From Betaproteobacteria bacterium (lineage in GTDB: Bacteria; Pseudomonadota; Gammaproteobacteria; Burkholderiales; Ga0077523), in the NCBI GenBank assembly GCA_016713305.1, contig JADJPK010000009.1, forward strand, positions 62,001 through 126,000: a DNA stretch of 64,000 bases, given 5' to 3'. Below are positions 49,343 through 57,614 of this stretch, piece by piece; the first letter of the stretch is position 1, and the number at the start of each line of letters is the position of its first letter. The notes beneath the pieces are model-generated. The model was not told the DNA's origin. It saw nothing but the letters and a program-made list of their open reading frames with translations, and searched no databases. The position numbers and the translations under genes were made by a program.

Positions 49343-49545
49343 GTCCCTCGTGACGGGTCCGCCTCCGCGCAGGGCCGGCCGTCGCCCTTCTCCCTTTCCC
49401 GTCCCCTGCAGCACCTGGGCCGCGCTGCGATCCGCGCATCGCAGGCGGGTTGCGTGACCGGCCCACTTTTCCGCGGGCACCGTCCGTTCGCGGCCGGTCA
49501 CCGGTGTCATCACGCTGCCCGGCCGTATCCAGAGAGGAGGCTTCC

Positions 49546-50062
49546 ATGAAACACGCCCGCTTGCCGCGGCCACCGGGCGTTCCCGCGAAGCGCGGGGCTC
49601 TCGCCCCATCACCATCTTCAACGGCACGCTCCTCGCGGGCCGAACCGCATTCCGCAGGAACGCTGGACGCACGCTTCACCGCGCATCGAGACGGCTTCTC
49701 CGGCCTCACCGGCACCACGACCGCCGCCCACATCCACTGCTGCACCGCGTCCGCGAACAGCGGCTCCGCAGGCGTCGCGACGACGCTGCCTTCGTTCCCG
49801 GATTTTCCCGCCGGCGTGACCTCGGGCGACTACGACCGGACGTTCGACATGACCGAGGCCACCAGCTGGAACACGGCCTTCGTCAACGCGAACGGCGGCA
49901 CCCTGGGCACGGCGTTCTCTGCCTTGGCAACCGCCTTCGAACAGGAGCGCGCCTATCTCAACATTCACACGTCGTATCCGGGGGAGGGGGGGGGGTGCGG
50001 AACCGGAGACCTACGCGCTCTTCATGACGGGGTGGCCTGCTGCGGTGGCGCCCGCAGGCTGA
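49546..50062 (+). pseudogene. CHRD-domain protein with PEP-CTERM sorting signal, scrambled
   Basis: The ATG at 49546 has a strong ribosome binding site (AGAGGAGG) six bases upstream. The first 40 codons are out of register (ITIFNGTLLAG lies in another frame). The core FSGLTGTTTAAHIHCC, FDMTEATSWNTAFVNANGGTL and RAYLNIHTSYPG is a clear CHRD domain. After a G-run (10 G at 49986-49995) a shifted frame reads EPETYALFMTG followed by an Arg-containing tail, a probable PEP-CTERM signal for exosortase-dependent sorting. At least two indels and a small deletion separate these parts. It is either a wrecked gene or badly assembled. Confidence 0.65.
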
Positions 50063-50745
50063 CCGGACTTTTGCGCCGGGCTTCGCGCCCGGCGCCCGGA
50101 AGGCGTCCATCCCTTCCCGGAAGTCGTCGCTGGCCGCGCTGCAGGAACGCGGCCCGTTGGCATCGTGTCCGATCGAACGATTCGCGCATCAGCCGCTTGA
50201 GGTTGCCCAGCGCGGCTGACCAGGCCCAGCCGCAGTGCTTCCTGGGCGTCGAAAGTGTCGCTCAGCAGCGCGATCTCGAGCGCCTTGCGCGTCCCCACGA
50301 TCCGCGGCAATGCCCAGGAATTTCCGCAGTCGCAACTCGTGCCGATGTTGGCGTAAGCCAGATTGAACCGCGTGCCTTCGGCCGCGATGGCGAGATCCGC
50401 GGACAGCGCGATTCCCAATCCGCCGCCCGCCACCACCCCGTGCAGACTCGCCACGACAGGCGCCTGCAGTCCCGCCAGCAGCCGGAGCGCCTCGTGCGCC
50501 AGGTCGATGAGCTCACCGGCGTTGGCGACGGGGTCCTCTCGCATGACGGCGATGTCGCCCCCCGCCACGAACGCCCTCCCCGCTCCGCTCATCACGACAA
50601 CCCGGACGTCCGGGTCCGCTGCGATGGACCTGCAGGCATCCCGCAGGCCTCGCGCCATTTCCGTGTCGAGCGCATTGAGGACATCCGGCCGCTGGAAGAC
50701 CAGCCTCGCCACGGAACCGTCGCGCGTGAAACTCAGCGGTGCCAT
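50011..50745 (-). CDS. Enoyl-CoA hydratase/isomerase family protein, 3' end corrupted
   Basis: Crotonase-fold protein. The first 185 residues are well conserved (GRAFVAGGDIAVM, LHGVVAGGGLGIALSADLAIA, FNLAYANIGTSCDCG). After LRLGLVSR the frame loses register. Pieces of the normal C-terminus (LGNLKRLMRESFDRT, SDDFREGMDAF) appear in other frames, about 25-30 residues seem missing, and the written stop at 50013 is not the natural end. It overlaps the CHRD wreck at the 3' side, so the 50,000-50,220 stretch looks damaged or misassembled. ATG 50745 lies 36 bases after the SapC stop. Confidence 0.7.
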   Translation of the reverse strand: MAPLSFTRDGSVARLVFQRPDVLNALDTEMARGLRDACRSIAADPDVRVVVMSGAGRAFVAGGDIAVMREDPVANAGELIDLAHEALRLLAGLQAPVVASLHGVVAGGGLGIALSADLAIAAEGTRFNLAYANIGTSCDCGNSWALPRIVGTRKALEIALLSDTFDAQEALRLGLVSRAGQPQAADARIVRSDTMPTGRVPAARPATTSGKGWTPSGRRARSPAQKSGQPAGATAAGHPVMKSA

Positions 50746-50781
50746 GCAGGCTCCTTCCTCGCCGACAAGAGCGCCGTCACC

Positions 50782-51564
50782 TCAATGCACGCTCGCCGGG
50801 GCTTCCGCCTGTTCCGCGGCCGGCGATTCCTTGGCAGCGGCACCGGTCGACGACAGCCGTTCGATCATCGTGCCGAAGTTGCGCATCGACTGCAGGTGGA
50901 GATAGACGAGTTCGAGTTCGTCGGTCTTCGCAAGTTCGGCCAGGACGTCCGGTGCCAGCGCCTTGAGGCGGTCGCGGTTGACCACCTGAAAGCCGCTGAG
51001 GGAGAGCTTGTCGCCGGCGTTGGTGGTGATCTGGGCCTGCATGGGATCGAGCAGGTTGTGCTGTTTCAGCTTGCGGCAGAACTCCTGGGTACGCACGAAC
51101 TGGGTCTGATATTCCTGCAGGAACTGGAGGACATTCTGGGTATAGGCGCTGGGCTTGCCTTCGGTGTCGAACAAGGCGGAACCGCGCTTGTCGCGATTGA
51201 ATCCCTTGAAGGCTTCGTCGATGCACAGCGTGAACGTCTTGCCATCCTCGCTGCTGGAGAAGATGAACGGATAGCGTCGCGCGAAAGCGGGAACATACTT
51301 GGCGCTCCAGCCCTTTCCCTCGCTCACGAACAGGTTTTCCTTGGCGCGCAGACCCAGGATCACCGCCGGCATCACGGCTTCCTCGGTCCCGGCGAAGATG
51401 ATGCTGTACTCCACGGCGGCCGGCGGGAACTCCACGGCCATCAGGGGCATGGAATTGACGTGCTTGCTGAACGCGTAGTCGGAGCCGACTTCGACGAAGC
51501 AGCCTCCATGGCGGGCATTGGATACCGGAACGGCGCTTTCGTAGATCAGCTGTTGCGTGGTCAT
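50782..51564 (-). CDS. SapC family protein
   Basis: 260 residues matching the SapC domain family, named after a Campylobacter S-layer-associated gene; its function is unproven. Typical pieces are HVNSMPLMAVEFPPAAVEYSIIF, PAVILGLRAKENLFV, RRYPFIFSSSEDGKTFTLCIDE, FQVVNRDRLKALAPD and the final LVYLHLQSMRNFGTMIERL. No signal peptide is evident, which argues against an S-layer structural role. ATG 51564. It lies between the E2-like gene (176 bases upstream) and the enoyl-CoA hydratase gene. Confidence 0.88.
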   Translation of the reverse strand: MTTQQLIYESAVPVSNARHGGCFVEVGSDYAFSKHVNSMPLMAVEFPPAAVEYSIIFAGTEEAVMPAVILGLRAKENLFVSEGKGWSAKYVPAFARRYPFIFSSSEDGKTFTLCIDEAFKGFNRDKRGSALFDTEGKPSAYTQNVLQFLQEYQTQFVRTQEFCRKLKQHNLLDPMQAQITTNAGDKLSLSGFQVVNRDRLKALAPDVLAELAKTDELELVYLHLQSMRNFGTMIERLSSTGAAAKESPAAEQAEAPASVH

Positions 51565-51740
51565 CGTGACTCCCTTTTGTAGATTCGGCCCCGGAAACAG
51601 GGCCGCGCAAACACCAGCATAGCCCATGCCATTGGACAGACTGATTACGACTTTCGTCAGACCGGCGACGGGCAGCCAGTGGCAGACGGGATTGCAGGGG
51701 GCCGCGAGGCGATTCCGCTGCGGCTTCTGCGGATCTCCTC

Positions 51741-52889
51741 CTACGCGCGCGGATCGGGCGCGTGCAGCAGTTCGTCGAGGGTGTTCAGGAAGCGCGCGCC
51801 ATGGCGGCCGTCGCTTACCCGCAGATCGGCGGACAACGTCGCCTGCAGGACCTGGGCCGGGACGATCCTGCCGTCGTCCACCCAGGGCCGCAGCATCGTC
51901 TTGCCCAGACCGACCACGGCCACCTGCGGCGGAACGATCACGCCATAGACCGTCTGCACGCCAATCTCGCCGAACTGCGTCACGGTGATCGTCGGACTGG
52001 CCAGTTCGGCACTGCGCAACTGTCCCTCGCGGGCACGGCTCAGGAGATCCCTGAGCCGTGCCATGAGTGCGGGCAACCCCAGGCGATCGGCGTCGCGGAT
52101 CGCGGGTGCCACGATACCGCCCTCGCGCAGCGCGAACGCCACGCCGACGTGAATCCCGGGAGCCTGTCGGAACGCGTTGTCGATGAAGTGTCCGTTGAGA
52201 TGCGGCGACTCGCGGAGAGCCACGGCCACGGCCTTGAGGGCGAGTGCCGGGAAGACGATGTGCCTCGACAGTCCCTCCCGAGCATTGTGCGATTCGAGCC
52301 AGGCCATCGCGCGGTCGATCCGGATCTCCTGCCCCAGATAGTAGTGGGGGATCTCCCGCTTGGAGTGCACCATCGCGGCAGAAATGGCGGCCCGCGTCGT
52401 CTCCATCGGGGAAGGCGGCTCGGGGTGCTGTGGCATCAGTCCGGCCTCCCGTTCCACGTCCCCGAGGGTGATCGCCGCCCCGGCCCCGGTACCGTCGACC
52501 CGCGCGAGATCGATGCCCAGTTCCCCGGCGCGTTTGCGGGCGGCCGGGGAGATTCTCTTCCATGAAGGGATCCCGGCATCTGCCGGAGTCGCGTCCGGCG
52601 ACCCGCCGGGGGATTCGGGAGCCTCCGGTAGGGAAGCAGCCATCGAGGCGGTCCCGGCATCCCGGGCAACCCGGGCCAGCAATCCGCCGACGGCGAGCAT
52701 CTGGCCCGGTTCGGCCACCAGCTCCGTGACGATTCCCGGCTGCTGGATCGCCACATCCACGGTGCCGGCCGGGGTCTCGAAGACGCACAGCACGTCGCCG
52801 ATCGACACGTGATCGCCTCTCCTGACCGTCCAGCGGACGAGTCTTCCCTCTTCCACGCCGTCGCTCAACGGCGGCAATGAGAATTCCAT
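51741..52889 (-). CDS. E2-type acyltransferase homologue lacking lipoyl Lys and active-site His
   Basis: 382-residue protein with the domain order of 2-oxoacid dehydrogenase E2: N-terminal lipoyl-like domain (1-75), linker, peripheral subunit-binding domain (ISPAARKRAGELGIDLARVDGTG) and C-terminal catalytic domain. Where E2 proteins have ETDKA this one has ETPAG, so the lipoylated lysine is replaced by Ala41. Where they have DHRxxDG it has DLRVSDG, so the catalytic histidine is Leu356. Both need more than one base change, so they are not single sequencing errors. No E1 or E3 genes are adjacent. ATG 52889. It may be a non-catalytic or repurposed homologue. Confidence 0.8.
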   Translation of the reverse strand: MEFSLPPLSDGVEEGRLVRWTVRRGDHVSIGDVLCVFETPAGTVDVAIQQPGIVTELVAEPGQMLAVGGLLARVARDAGTASMAASLPEAPESPGGSPDATPADAGIPSWKRISPAARKRAGELGIDLARVDGTGAGAAITLGDVEREAGLMPQHPEPPSPMETTRAAISAAMVHSKREIPHYYLGQEIRIDRAMAWLESHNAREGLSRHIVFPALALKAVAVALRESPHLNGHFIDNAFRQAPGIHVGVAFALREGGIVAPAIRDADRLGLPALMARLRDLLSRAREGQLRSAELASPTITVTQFGEIGVQTVYGVIVPPQVAVVGLGKTMLRPWVDDGRIVPAQVLQATLSADLRVSDGRHGARFLNTLDELLHAPDPRA

Positions 52890-53509
52890 CGCTTCACCCT
52901 GTCGAACCCGATCCGGGGCCTTGTTTCTTTGACCCGGAACTCTTCTGATTGACCAGATGCCGTCCTTTCGCAGCACGATCTGTCAGCCGGCACGTGCGTG
53001 TGCCTCGCACGGGACACCCGTACCGATGCCCTCGAGCGGCCGATCCCCGCGCCACATGGAAGGACTTCGCTTCCTTCGGCGGCACCTCCGGCACAGGTCC
53101 CGGATTATTCACGATCCCGAAAGCGAGGGCAGCACTTCGCAGGCTGATCGCCGCAGGACCGTCGACTCGGCTGTCAGGGAGACGATCGCGGTCGCGCCCC
53201 GCGGCCGGCCGCACCGGCGGCATGCCATCGCGACAGGCCGACCGTGTCGGTGGGAACGGGCGAAGTGACAGGGCCCGCACACCTCGTGCCGCCGAGGAGA
53301 GCCATTCCGCCGATTCCACCGGCGCCGACGCTTCCTCGCATCGTGCCGGAAGATCGATCGCGGGAATGTCGCATCCTGTGCCGTCGAACCTCCTCATCCT
53401 GTGAGCGCTGCCATGCACGCATGCGGCGGTTTGTGCCATCCTCGGCGCAGTGGCGCAGAGTGCTGGCGGAGCGCTGCACCTACATTGATGCCGATCAAGC
53501 AAAACCACC
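52890..53509. other. 620-base gap between divergent E2-like and Lon-like genes
   Basis: Several frames are open on both strands because of the high GC content, but none shows a recognisable domain, plausible composition or a good ribosome binding site. It should contain the promoters of the two divergent genes; I could not locate a convincing one by eye. Confidence 0.4.
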
Positions 53510-56002
53510 GTGACCAGAAAGAAGCCCCCGCCCCCCCTTCCGGCAACCTCCCTCGAAGCCGAACGCCTGTACCGGCCGTCCCGGTTCGAAACGATCGATT
53601 TCCGCTCCACGGACGAGCTGGAGGATCTGCCCGGCGTCCCGGGTCAGCAGCGGGCGCAGGAGGCGCTGTCCACGGCCATCGACATCCGGCGTCGCGGGTA
53701 CAACGTGTTCGTCCTGGGGCCTGCCGGGGTCGGAAAGCGGACCGTCGCCGTGGAATACCTTCGCAGCCGGGCAGCGGCCGACCCGCTTCCGGACGATTGG
53801 TGCTACGTCCACAACTTCGACGCACCACAGCGTCCCAGGGCACTGCGGCTTGCCGCGGGAGACGGTGCGCGGCTGCGTGCACAGATGCGCGGCTTCGTCG
53901 AGGAGCTTCGTGCGGCCATTCCCGCACTGCTGGACAGCGACGAGTTCCGCTCCAGGGCAGAGCAGATCGACGCGGAGTTCAGCCATCGGCAGGAGGAATT
54001 GTTCCTCGCCCTGGGTGAGGAATCGTCTCGCGACGGCATCGCGCTGGTGCATACCCCGGCAGGTTTCTCCTTCGCGCCCATGCGGGAAGGCCAGGTCATC
54101 TCGCCCGAGCAGTACGAGGCCCTGCCGGAGGAGGAGCGCAACCGGATGCAGACGAGGCTCGGCGCGCTGCAGGAGCGTCTGCAGGCGACGGTCCGCCAGG
54201 CGCAGTCCCTGCAGAAAGCCAAGCGCAACGCCATCAAGGAACTGGCGCGGGAGATGACGCTGTCGGTCGTGGGCGGCCTCACCGAAGAGATCAAGGCGAA
54301 GTTCGCGCAGATCCCCGCGGTGCTGTCCCATCTGGACGCCGTGCAGGCGGACGTGCTGGAAAACGTCGAATCCTTCCGCCGGCCTGCGGATGGCGAGAGC
54401 AATCCCCTGCCTGTGGCACTGGAAGAGGACGACGCCTTCCGCCGCTACGAGATCAATGTGCTCGTCGGCTCCGACGCGCAGGGCACTGGCGCGCCCGTGG
54501 TCGTGGCGGACTACCCGACCTTTCCCAATCTCCTGGGCCGCATCGAGAACGTGGCTCGCCTGGGCACGCTGGTCACGGACTTCTCCCTGATCCAGGCAGG
54601 TTCCCTGCACCGGGCGAACGGGGGCTACCTGGTCATCGACGCGCACAAGCTGCTCACCCAGCCCCTGTCCTGGGAAGGGCTCAAGCGGGTGCTGGCGTCG
54701 GGTGAACTGCGGCCGGAGACTCTGGGCCAAAGCCTGGGGCTCGTCACCACGCTCGCGCTCGAACCCGAGCCCATTCCCATCGACGTCAAGGTCGTGCTGG
54801 TCGGCGACCGGATGCTCTACTACCTGCTGCAAGGCCTGGATCCCGAGTTCGACGAGCTCTTCAAGATCCCGGCGGACTTCGAGGACACCCTCGAACGCAC
54901 GCCGGAGAACGAAGCGCTGTACGCGAGGCTGGTGGCAGCGCTGGTGCGCAGATCGAGGCTGCTGCCCTTCGACCGCTCCGCCGTCGCACGCCTGGTCGAG
55001 CATGCGGCGCGCGAGGCCGAGAATGGTCTGCGTCTTTCGGCCCAGGTCGAGCAGGTGCAGGACCTCCTGCTCGAGGCGGATCTCCTGGCGCGCAAGGCAT
55101 CGGTGGCGCAGGTGACCTCGGACCACCTCGAGGCCGCCCTGGATGCCCGCGACGGAAGGATCGGGCGGATCCGCGAGCGCCTGCTCGACGCAGTGCTGCA
55201 GGACGAGATCTACATCGACACCACCGGCGCCGTCGCCGGGCAGATCAATGCCATGTCGGTCAGCATGGTGGGCAGGCTGCGCTTCGGTCATCCGATCCGG
55301 CTCACGGCGACCACGCGGCTGGGTGACGGCGAGATCATCGACATCCAGCGGGAAGTCCAGCTGGGCGGCCCCATCCACTCCAAGGGCGTGATGATCCTCG
55401 CGTCCTATCTGGCTTCGCGCTACTCCACCGACCGCCCGCACTCCCTGTCGGCGACGCTCTCCTTCGAACAGACGTACGGCGAGGTCGATGGCGACAGTGC
55501 ATCGCTCGCCGAGCTGTGCGTGCTGCTTTCGTCGCTGGCGGACCTGCCGGTCGCGCAGGGTTTCGGCATCACCGGTTCCGTGAATCAGCGGGGCGTGGTG
55601 CAACCCATCGGCGGCGTGAACGAGAAGATCGAGGGCTTCTTCGACGTCTGCCAGGCACGGGGACTCACCGGATCGCAAGGCGTCATCATCCCTGCCGCCA
55701 ACGTGCCACACCTCATGCTGGCGAGCCGCGTACGCGACGCCGTGGCCGCGCGGCGGTTCAGCGTGCATGCGGTCAGCCACGCAGACGAAGCGATCGGACT
55801 GCTCACCGGAACTCCCGCGGGCGAGGCGAATGCGCGGGGCAGCTATCCGGTGGGTTCCGTCAATTTCCGCGTTGCCGCGCGGCTGCTGGAACTGTCTCTC
55901 ATGCGGCAGACCTTCGCGAGCCTCGCCGTGCGGATCAAGCGGGTCCGCGAACCCGCGCCGAAGGCGGCAAAGGCGGCGAAGCCGCCGAAGTCCCGATCGT
56001 GA
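53510..56002 (+). CDS. Lon-like ATP-dependent protease (LonB/LonC-type, AAA+)
   Basis: 830-residue soluble protease. Walker A is GPAGVGKR near 70-77, followed by a long helical insert (about 120-290), the rest of the AAA+ fold (FPNLLGRIENVARLGTLVTDFSLIQAGSLHRANGGYLVIDAHKLL) and a C-terminal Lon protease domain. The Ser663 (VDGDSASLAEL) and Lys706 (GGVNEKIEGFF) dyad is spaced 43 residues as in E. coli Lon. There is no Lon N-domain and no membrane segment. Start GTG 53510. It overlaps the next gene by GTGA and heads a three-gene operon. Confidence 0.92.
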   Translation: MTRKKPPPPLPATSLEAERLYRPSRFETIDFRSTDELEDLPGVPGQQRAQEALSTAIDIRRRGYNVFVLGPAGVGKRTVAVEYLRSRAAADPLPDDWCYVHNFDAPQRPRALRLAAGDGARLRAQMRGFVEELRAAIPALLDSDEFRSRAEQIDAEFSHRQEELFLALGEESSRDGIALVHTPAGFSFAPMREGQVISPEQYEALPEEERNRMQTRLGALQERLQATVRQAQSLQKAKRNAIKELAREMTLSVVGGLTEEIKAKFAQIPAVLSHLDAVQADVLENVESFRRPADGESNPLPVALEEDDAFRRYEINVLVGSDAQGTGAPVVVADYPTFPNLLGRIENVARLGTLVTDFSLIQAGSLHRANGGYLVIDAHKLLTQPLSWEGLKRVLASGELRPETLGQSLGLVTTLALEPEPIPIDVKVVLVGDRMLYYLLQGLDPEFDELFKIPADFEDTLERTPENEALYARLVAALVRRSRLLPFDRSAVARLVEHAAREAENGLRLSAQVEQVQDLLLEADLLARKASVAQVTSDHLEAALDARDGRIGRIRERLLDAVLQDEIYIDTTGAVAGQINAMSVSMVGRLRFGHPIRLTATTRLGDGEIIDIQREVQLGGPIHSKGVMILASYLASRYSTDRPHSLSATLSFEQTYGEVDGDSASLAELCVLLSSLADLPVAQGFGITGSVNQRGVVQPIGGVNEKIEGFFDVCQARGLTGSQGVIIPAANVPHLMLASRVRDAVAARRFSVHAVSHADEAIGLLTGTPAGEANARGSYPVGSVNFRVAARLLELSLMRQTFASLAVRIKRVREPAPKAAKAAKPPKSRS

Positions 56003-56802
56003 CGACACGGGCTGCTCCTCAGGAGCTTCCTCCGCTTCCGCGCACGCGGCTGCTGTTCGTGCTTGCCGCCAGCTTTCCTTCATCGCCGCGGGCACGGTTG
56101 TTCCGATCGCTCGCAGTCGACTCGTCCATGGAGGTGGAAGTGCTGTTTCTGGAGGACGCCGATCTCCTGGGACTTGCCGCGCTGCCGTTCGCGCTGGAGA
56201 TCGGGCTTGCGTCCGGCGTCGCGCGCACGATGCTCCGGCACGACGTGGAGCGCACGCTGCAGACGGCGGCACGGCGCGCGGAACAGGAATTGCACGATCT
56301 CGCAGCGCGGCACCGCTTCCGCTACACGTTCGAGGTCCGCCGGGAACACCTGCGGGCAGCGTGGGACCAGGCGGCCCGGCCGGCGGACGTCATCGTGCTG
56401 GAACCGCAACGCACACTGCGTGCGTCCTGGCACGGGGCGCCGTCCTCGCCGAGAGTGTTCGTGCGCTACGACCCGGCCAGCGCGTCCTCGGAACACGTCT
56501 TCTCCACCGCACTGGCACTCGCCGGGACCCGGCGGGAGTCGATCGTCGTTCTCGTCCCGGCGGCCCACACTGGCGTGAGCGCCGCGGAAATGTCCCGACT
56601 CGCCGCACACCTTGGCGTGCGGGCGGACTGCATCAAGACCATCCGGGAGACACCCGCGGTCGCTCGCGACGCTCTCCTGGACTCCCTGTCGCCCGGAAGG
56701 CAGGACGTGCTGGTCCTGTCCACCGAGGCCGTCGAGGACGGCGTACCGGCCTGGTCGCAGTGGATCGAGAACCGGACCTGTACCGTCGCACTCGTGCGCT
56801 GA
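55999..56802 (+). CDS. Hypothetical protein, possible universal-stress-like fold
   Basis: A 267-residue protein I do not recognise. It starts at a GTG overlapping the Lon-like stop. The pattern suggests alternating strands and helices: RTRLLFVLAASFPSSPRARLFRSLA, MEVEVLFLEDADLLGLAALPFALEIGL, ADVIVLEPQRTL, SIVVLVPA, DVLVLSTEAVEDG. This recalls tandem universal-stress-type domains, but no ATP-binding glycine motif is clear. Tight coupling with a protease suggests a substrate, adaptor or regulator; that is inference. Confidence 0.6.
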   Translation: MTTRAAPQELPPLPRTRLLFVLAASFPSSPRARLFRSLAVDSSMEVEVLFLEDADLLGLAALPFALEIGLASGVARTMLRHDVERTLQTAARRAEQELHDLAARHRFRYTFEVRREHLRAAWDQAARPADVIVLEPQRTLRASWHGAPSSPRVFVRYDPASASSEHVFSTALALAGTRRESIVVLVPAAHTGVSAAEMSRLAAHLGVRADCIKTIRETPAVARDALLDSLSPGRQDVLVLSTEAVEDGVPAWSQWIENRTCTVALVR

Positions 56803-57614
56803 AGCGCGCCGTCTGCGCACTTGCCGTGCTTGGGGCACACCTGCTCCTTGCGACGGTGGGCCATGCCGCAACGCCGCTTTCGGTGGCGGAACTGCGCCAG
56901 ACGTACGCGACGCTGGTGGAGCAGCGGCTGAGCGTTCCGGATCCCGAGGCATGGCGCTACGGCCGCATGATGGAAACCGCCCTGAGAGAGAACGGCGCAC
57001 GCCCCGAGCCGCAGTTCGTGCTGCTGGTGGATTGTGCCCCCTCCGTGCAAGCCATGTTCGTGTATCTCCGGCTATCCGACCAGGAGGCACGGCTTGTCGG
57101 AGCCTCTCCCGTCTCCACCGGCAGACCCGGCGCCTACGAACACTTCGCGACCCCGCCGGGCGTGTTCGAGCACACGCTGCGCGATCCGGACTTTCGCGCC
57201 GAGGGGACGAAGAACGCGCAGGGTGTGCGCGGCTACGGCAAGGCGGGGATGCGGGTCTTCGATTTCGGCTGGGTGGTCACGCCGCGCGGCTGGGGCGACG
57301 GCCGTCCCGGCGCCATGCGACTGCAGGTTCATGCCACCGATCCCGACCTGCTGGAAGGCCGGCTGGGCACGGCGTGTTCCAAGGGCTGCATCCGCATCCC
57401 TTCGGGCGCGAACGTCTTCCTCGACCGGCACGGCGTGCTCGACGCGGACTACGAACGCGCGCTTCGGGAGGGACACGCCGTGTGGCAGCTGCGCTCCGAT
57501 CGCCTCACCACGCCGTGGTCCGGCCGCTACCTCGTCGTCGTGGACTCCGCGAAGCCCGAGCGGCCTGTCTGGGCGGCGTTCCGCACGCGTGTGCGATCGC
57601 TACGGCCGCGCTGA
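56799..57614 (+). CDS. L,D-transpeptidase (YkuD family)
   Basis: Exported enzyme that makes 3-3 peptidoglycan crosslinks or attaches lipoprotein. The YkuD motif is HATDPDLLEGRLGTACSKGCIRIP (His, then S-x-GC-x-R). A signal peptide is apparent (KRAVCALAVLGAHLLLATVGHA). To include its KR start, translation must begin at CTG 56799, which would overlap the upstream stop as CTGA, in keeping with the overlaps seen elsewhere. GTG 56826 is the safer start codon but shortens the signal peptide. Ends overlapping the convergent kinase gene by 15 bases. Confidence 0.85.
   Translation: MKRAVCALAVLGAHLLLATVGHAATPLSVAELRQTYATLVEQRLSVPDPEAWRYGRMMETALRENGARPEPQFVLLVDCAPSVQAMFVYLRLSDQEARLVGASPVSTGRPGAYEHFATPPGVFEHTLRDPDFRAEGTKNAQGVRGYGKAGMRVFDFGWVVTPRGWGDGRPGAMRLQVHATDPDLLEGRLGTACSKGCIRIPSGANVFLDRHGVLDADYERALREGHAVWQLRSDRLTTPWSGRYLVVVDSAKPERPVWAAFRTRVRSLRPR

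Noticed and set aside
49450..51582. A 710-codon plus-strand frame across the CHRD, hydratase and SapC genes
   Set aside because: Only about 130 codons of it (the CHRD core) make sense; the rest is antisense of the well-supported SapC and enoyl-CoA hydratase genes.
52949..53404. A 151-codon plus-strand frame in the E2/Lon gap
   Set aside because: Arg/Ser/Pro-rich random-like composition, no ribosome binding site and no recognised motif.
53495..56272. A 925-codon minus-strand frame opposite the Lon-like gene
   Set aside because: Antisense shadow of a clear Lon-like protease; no domain or start signal.
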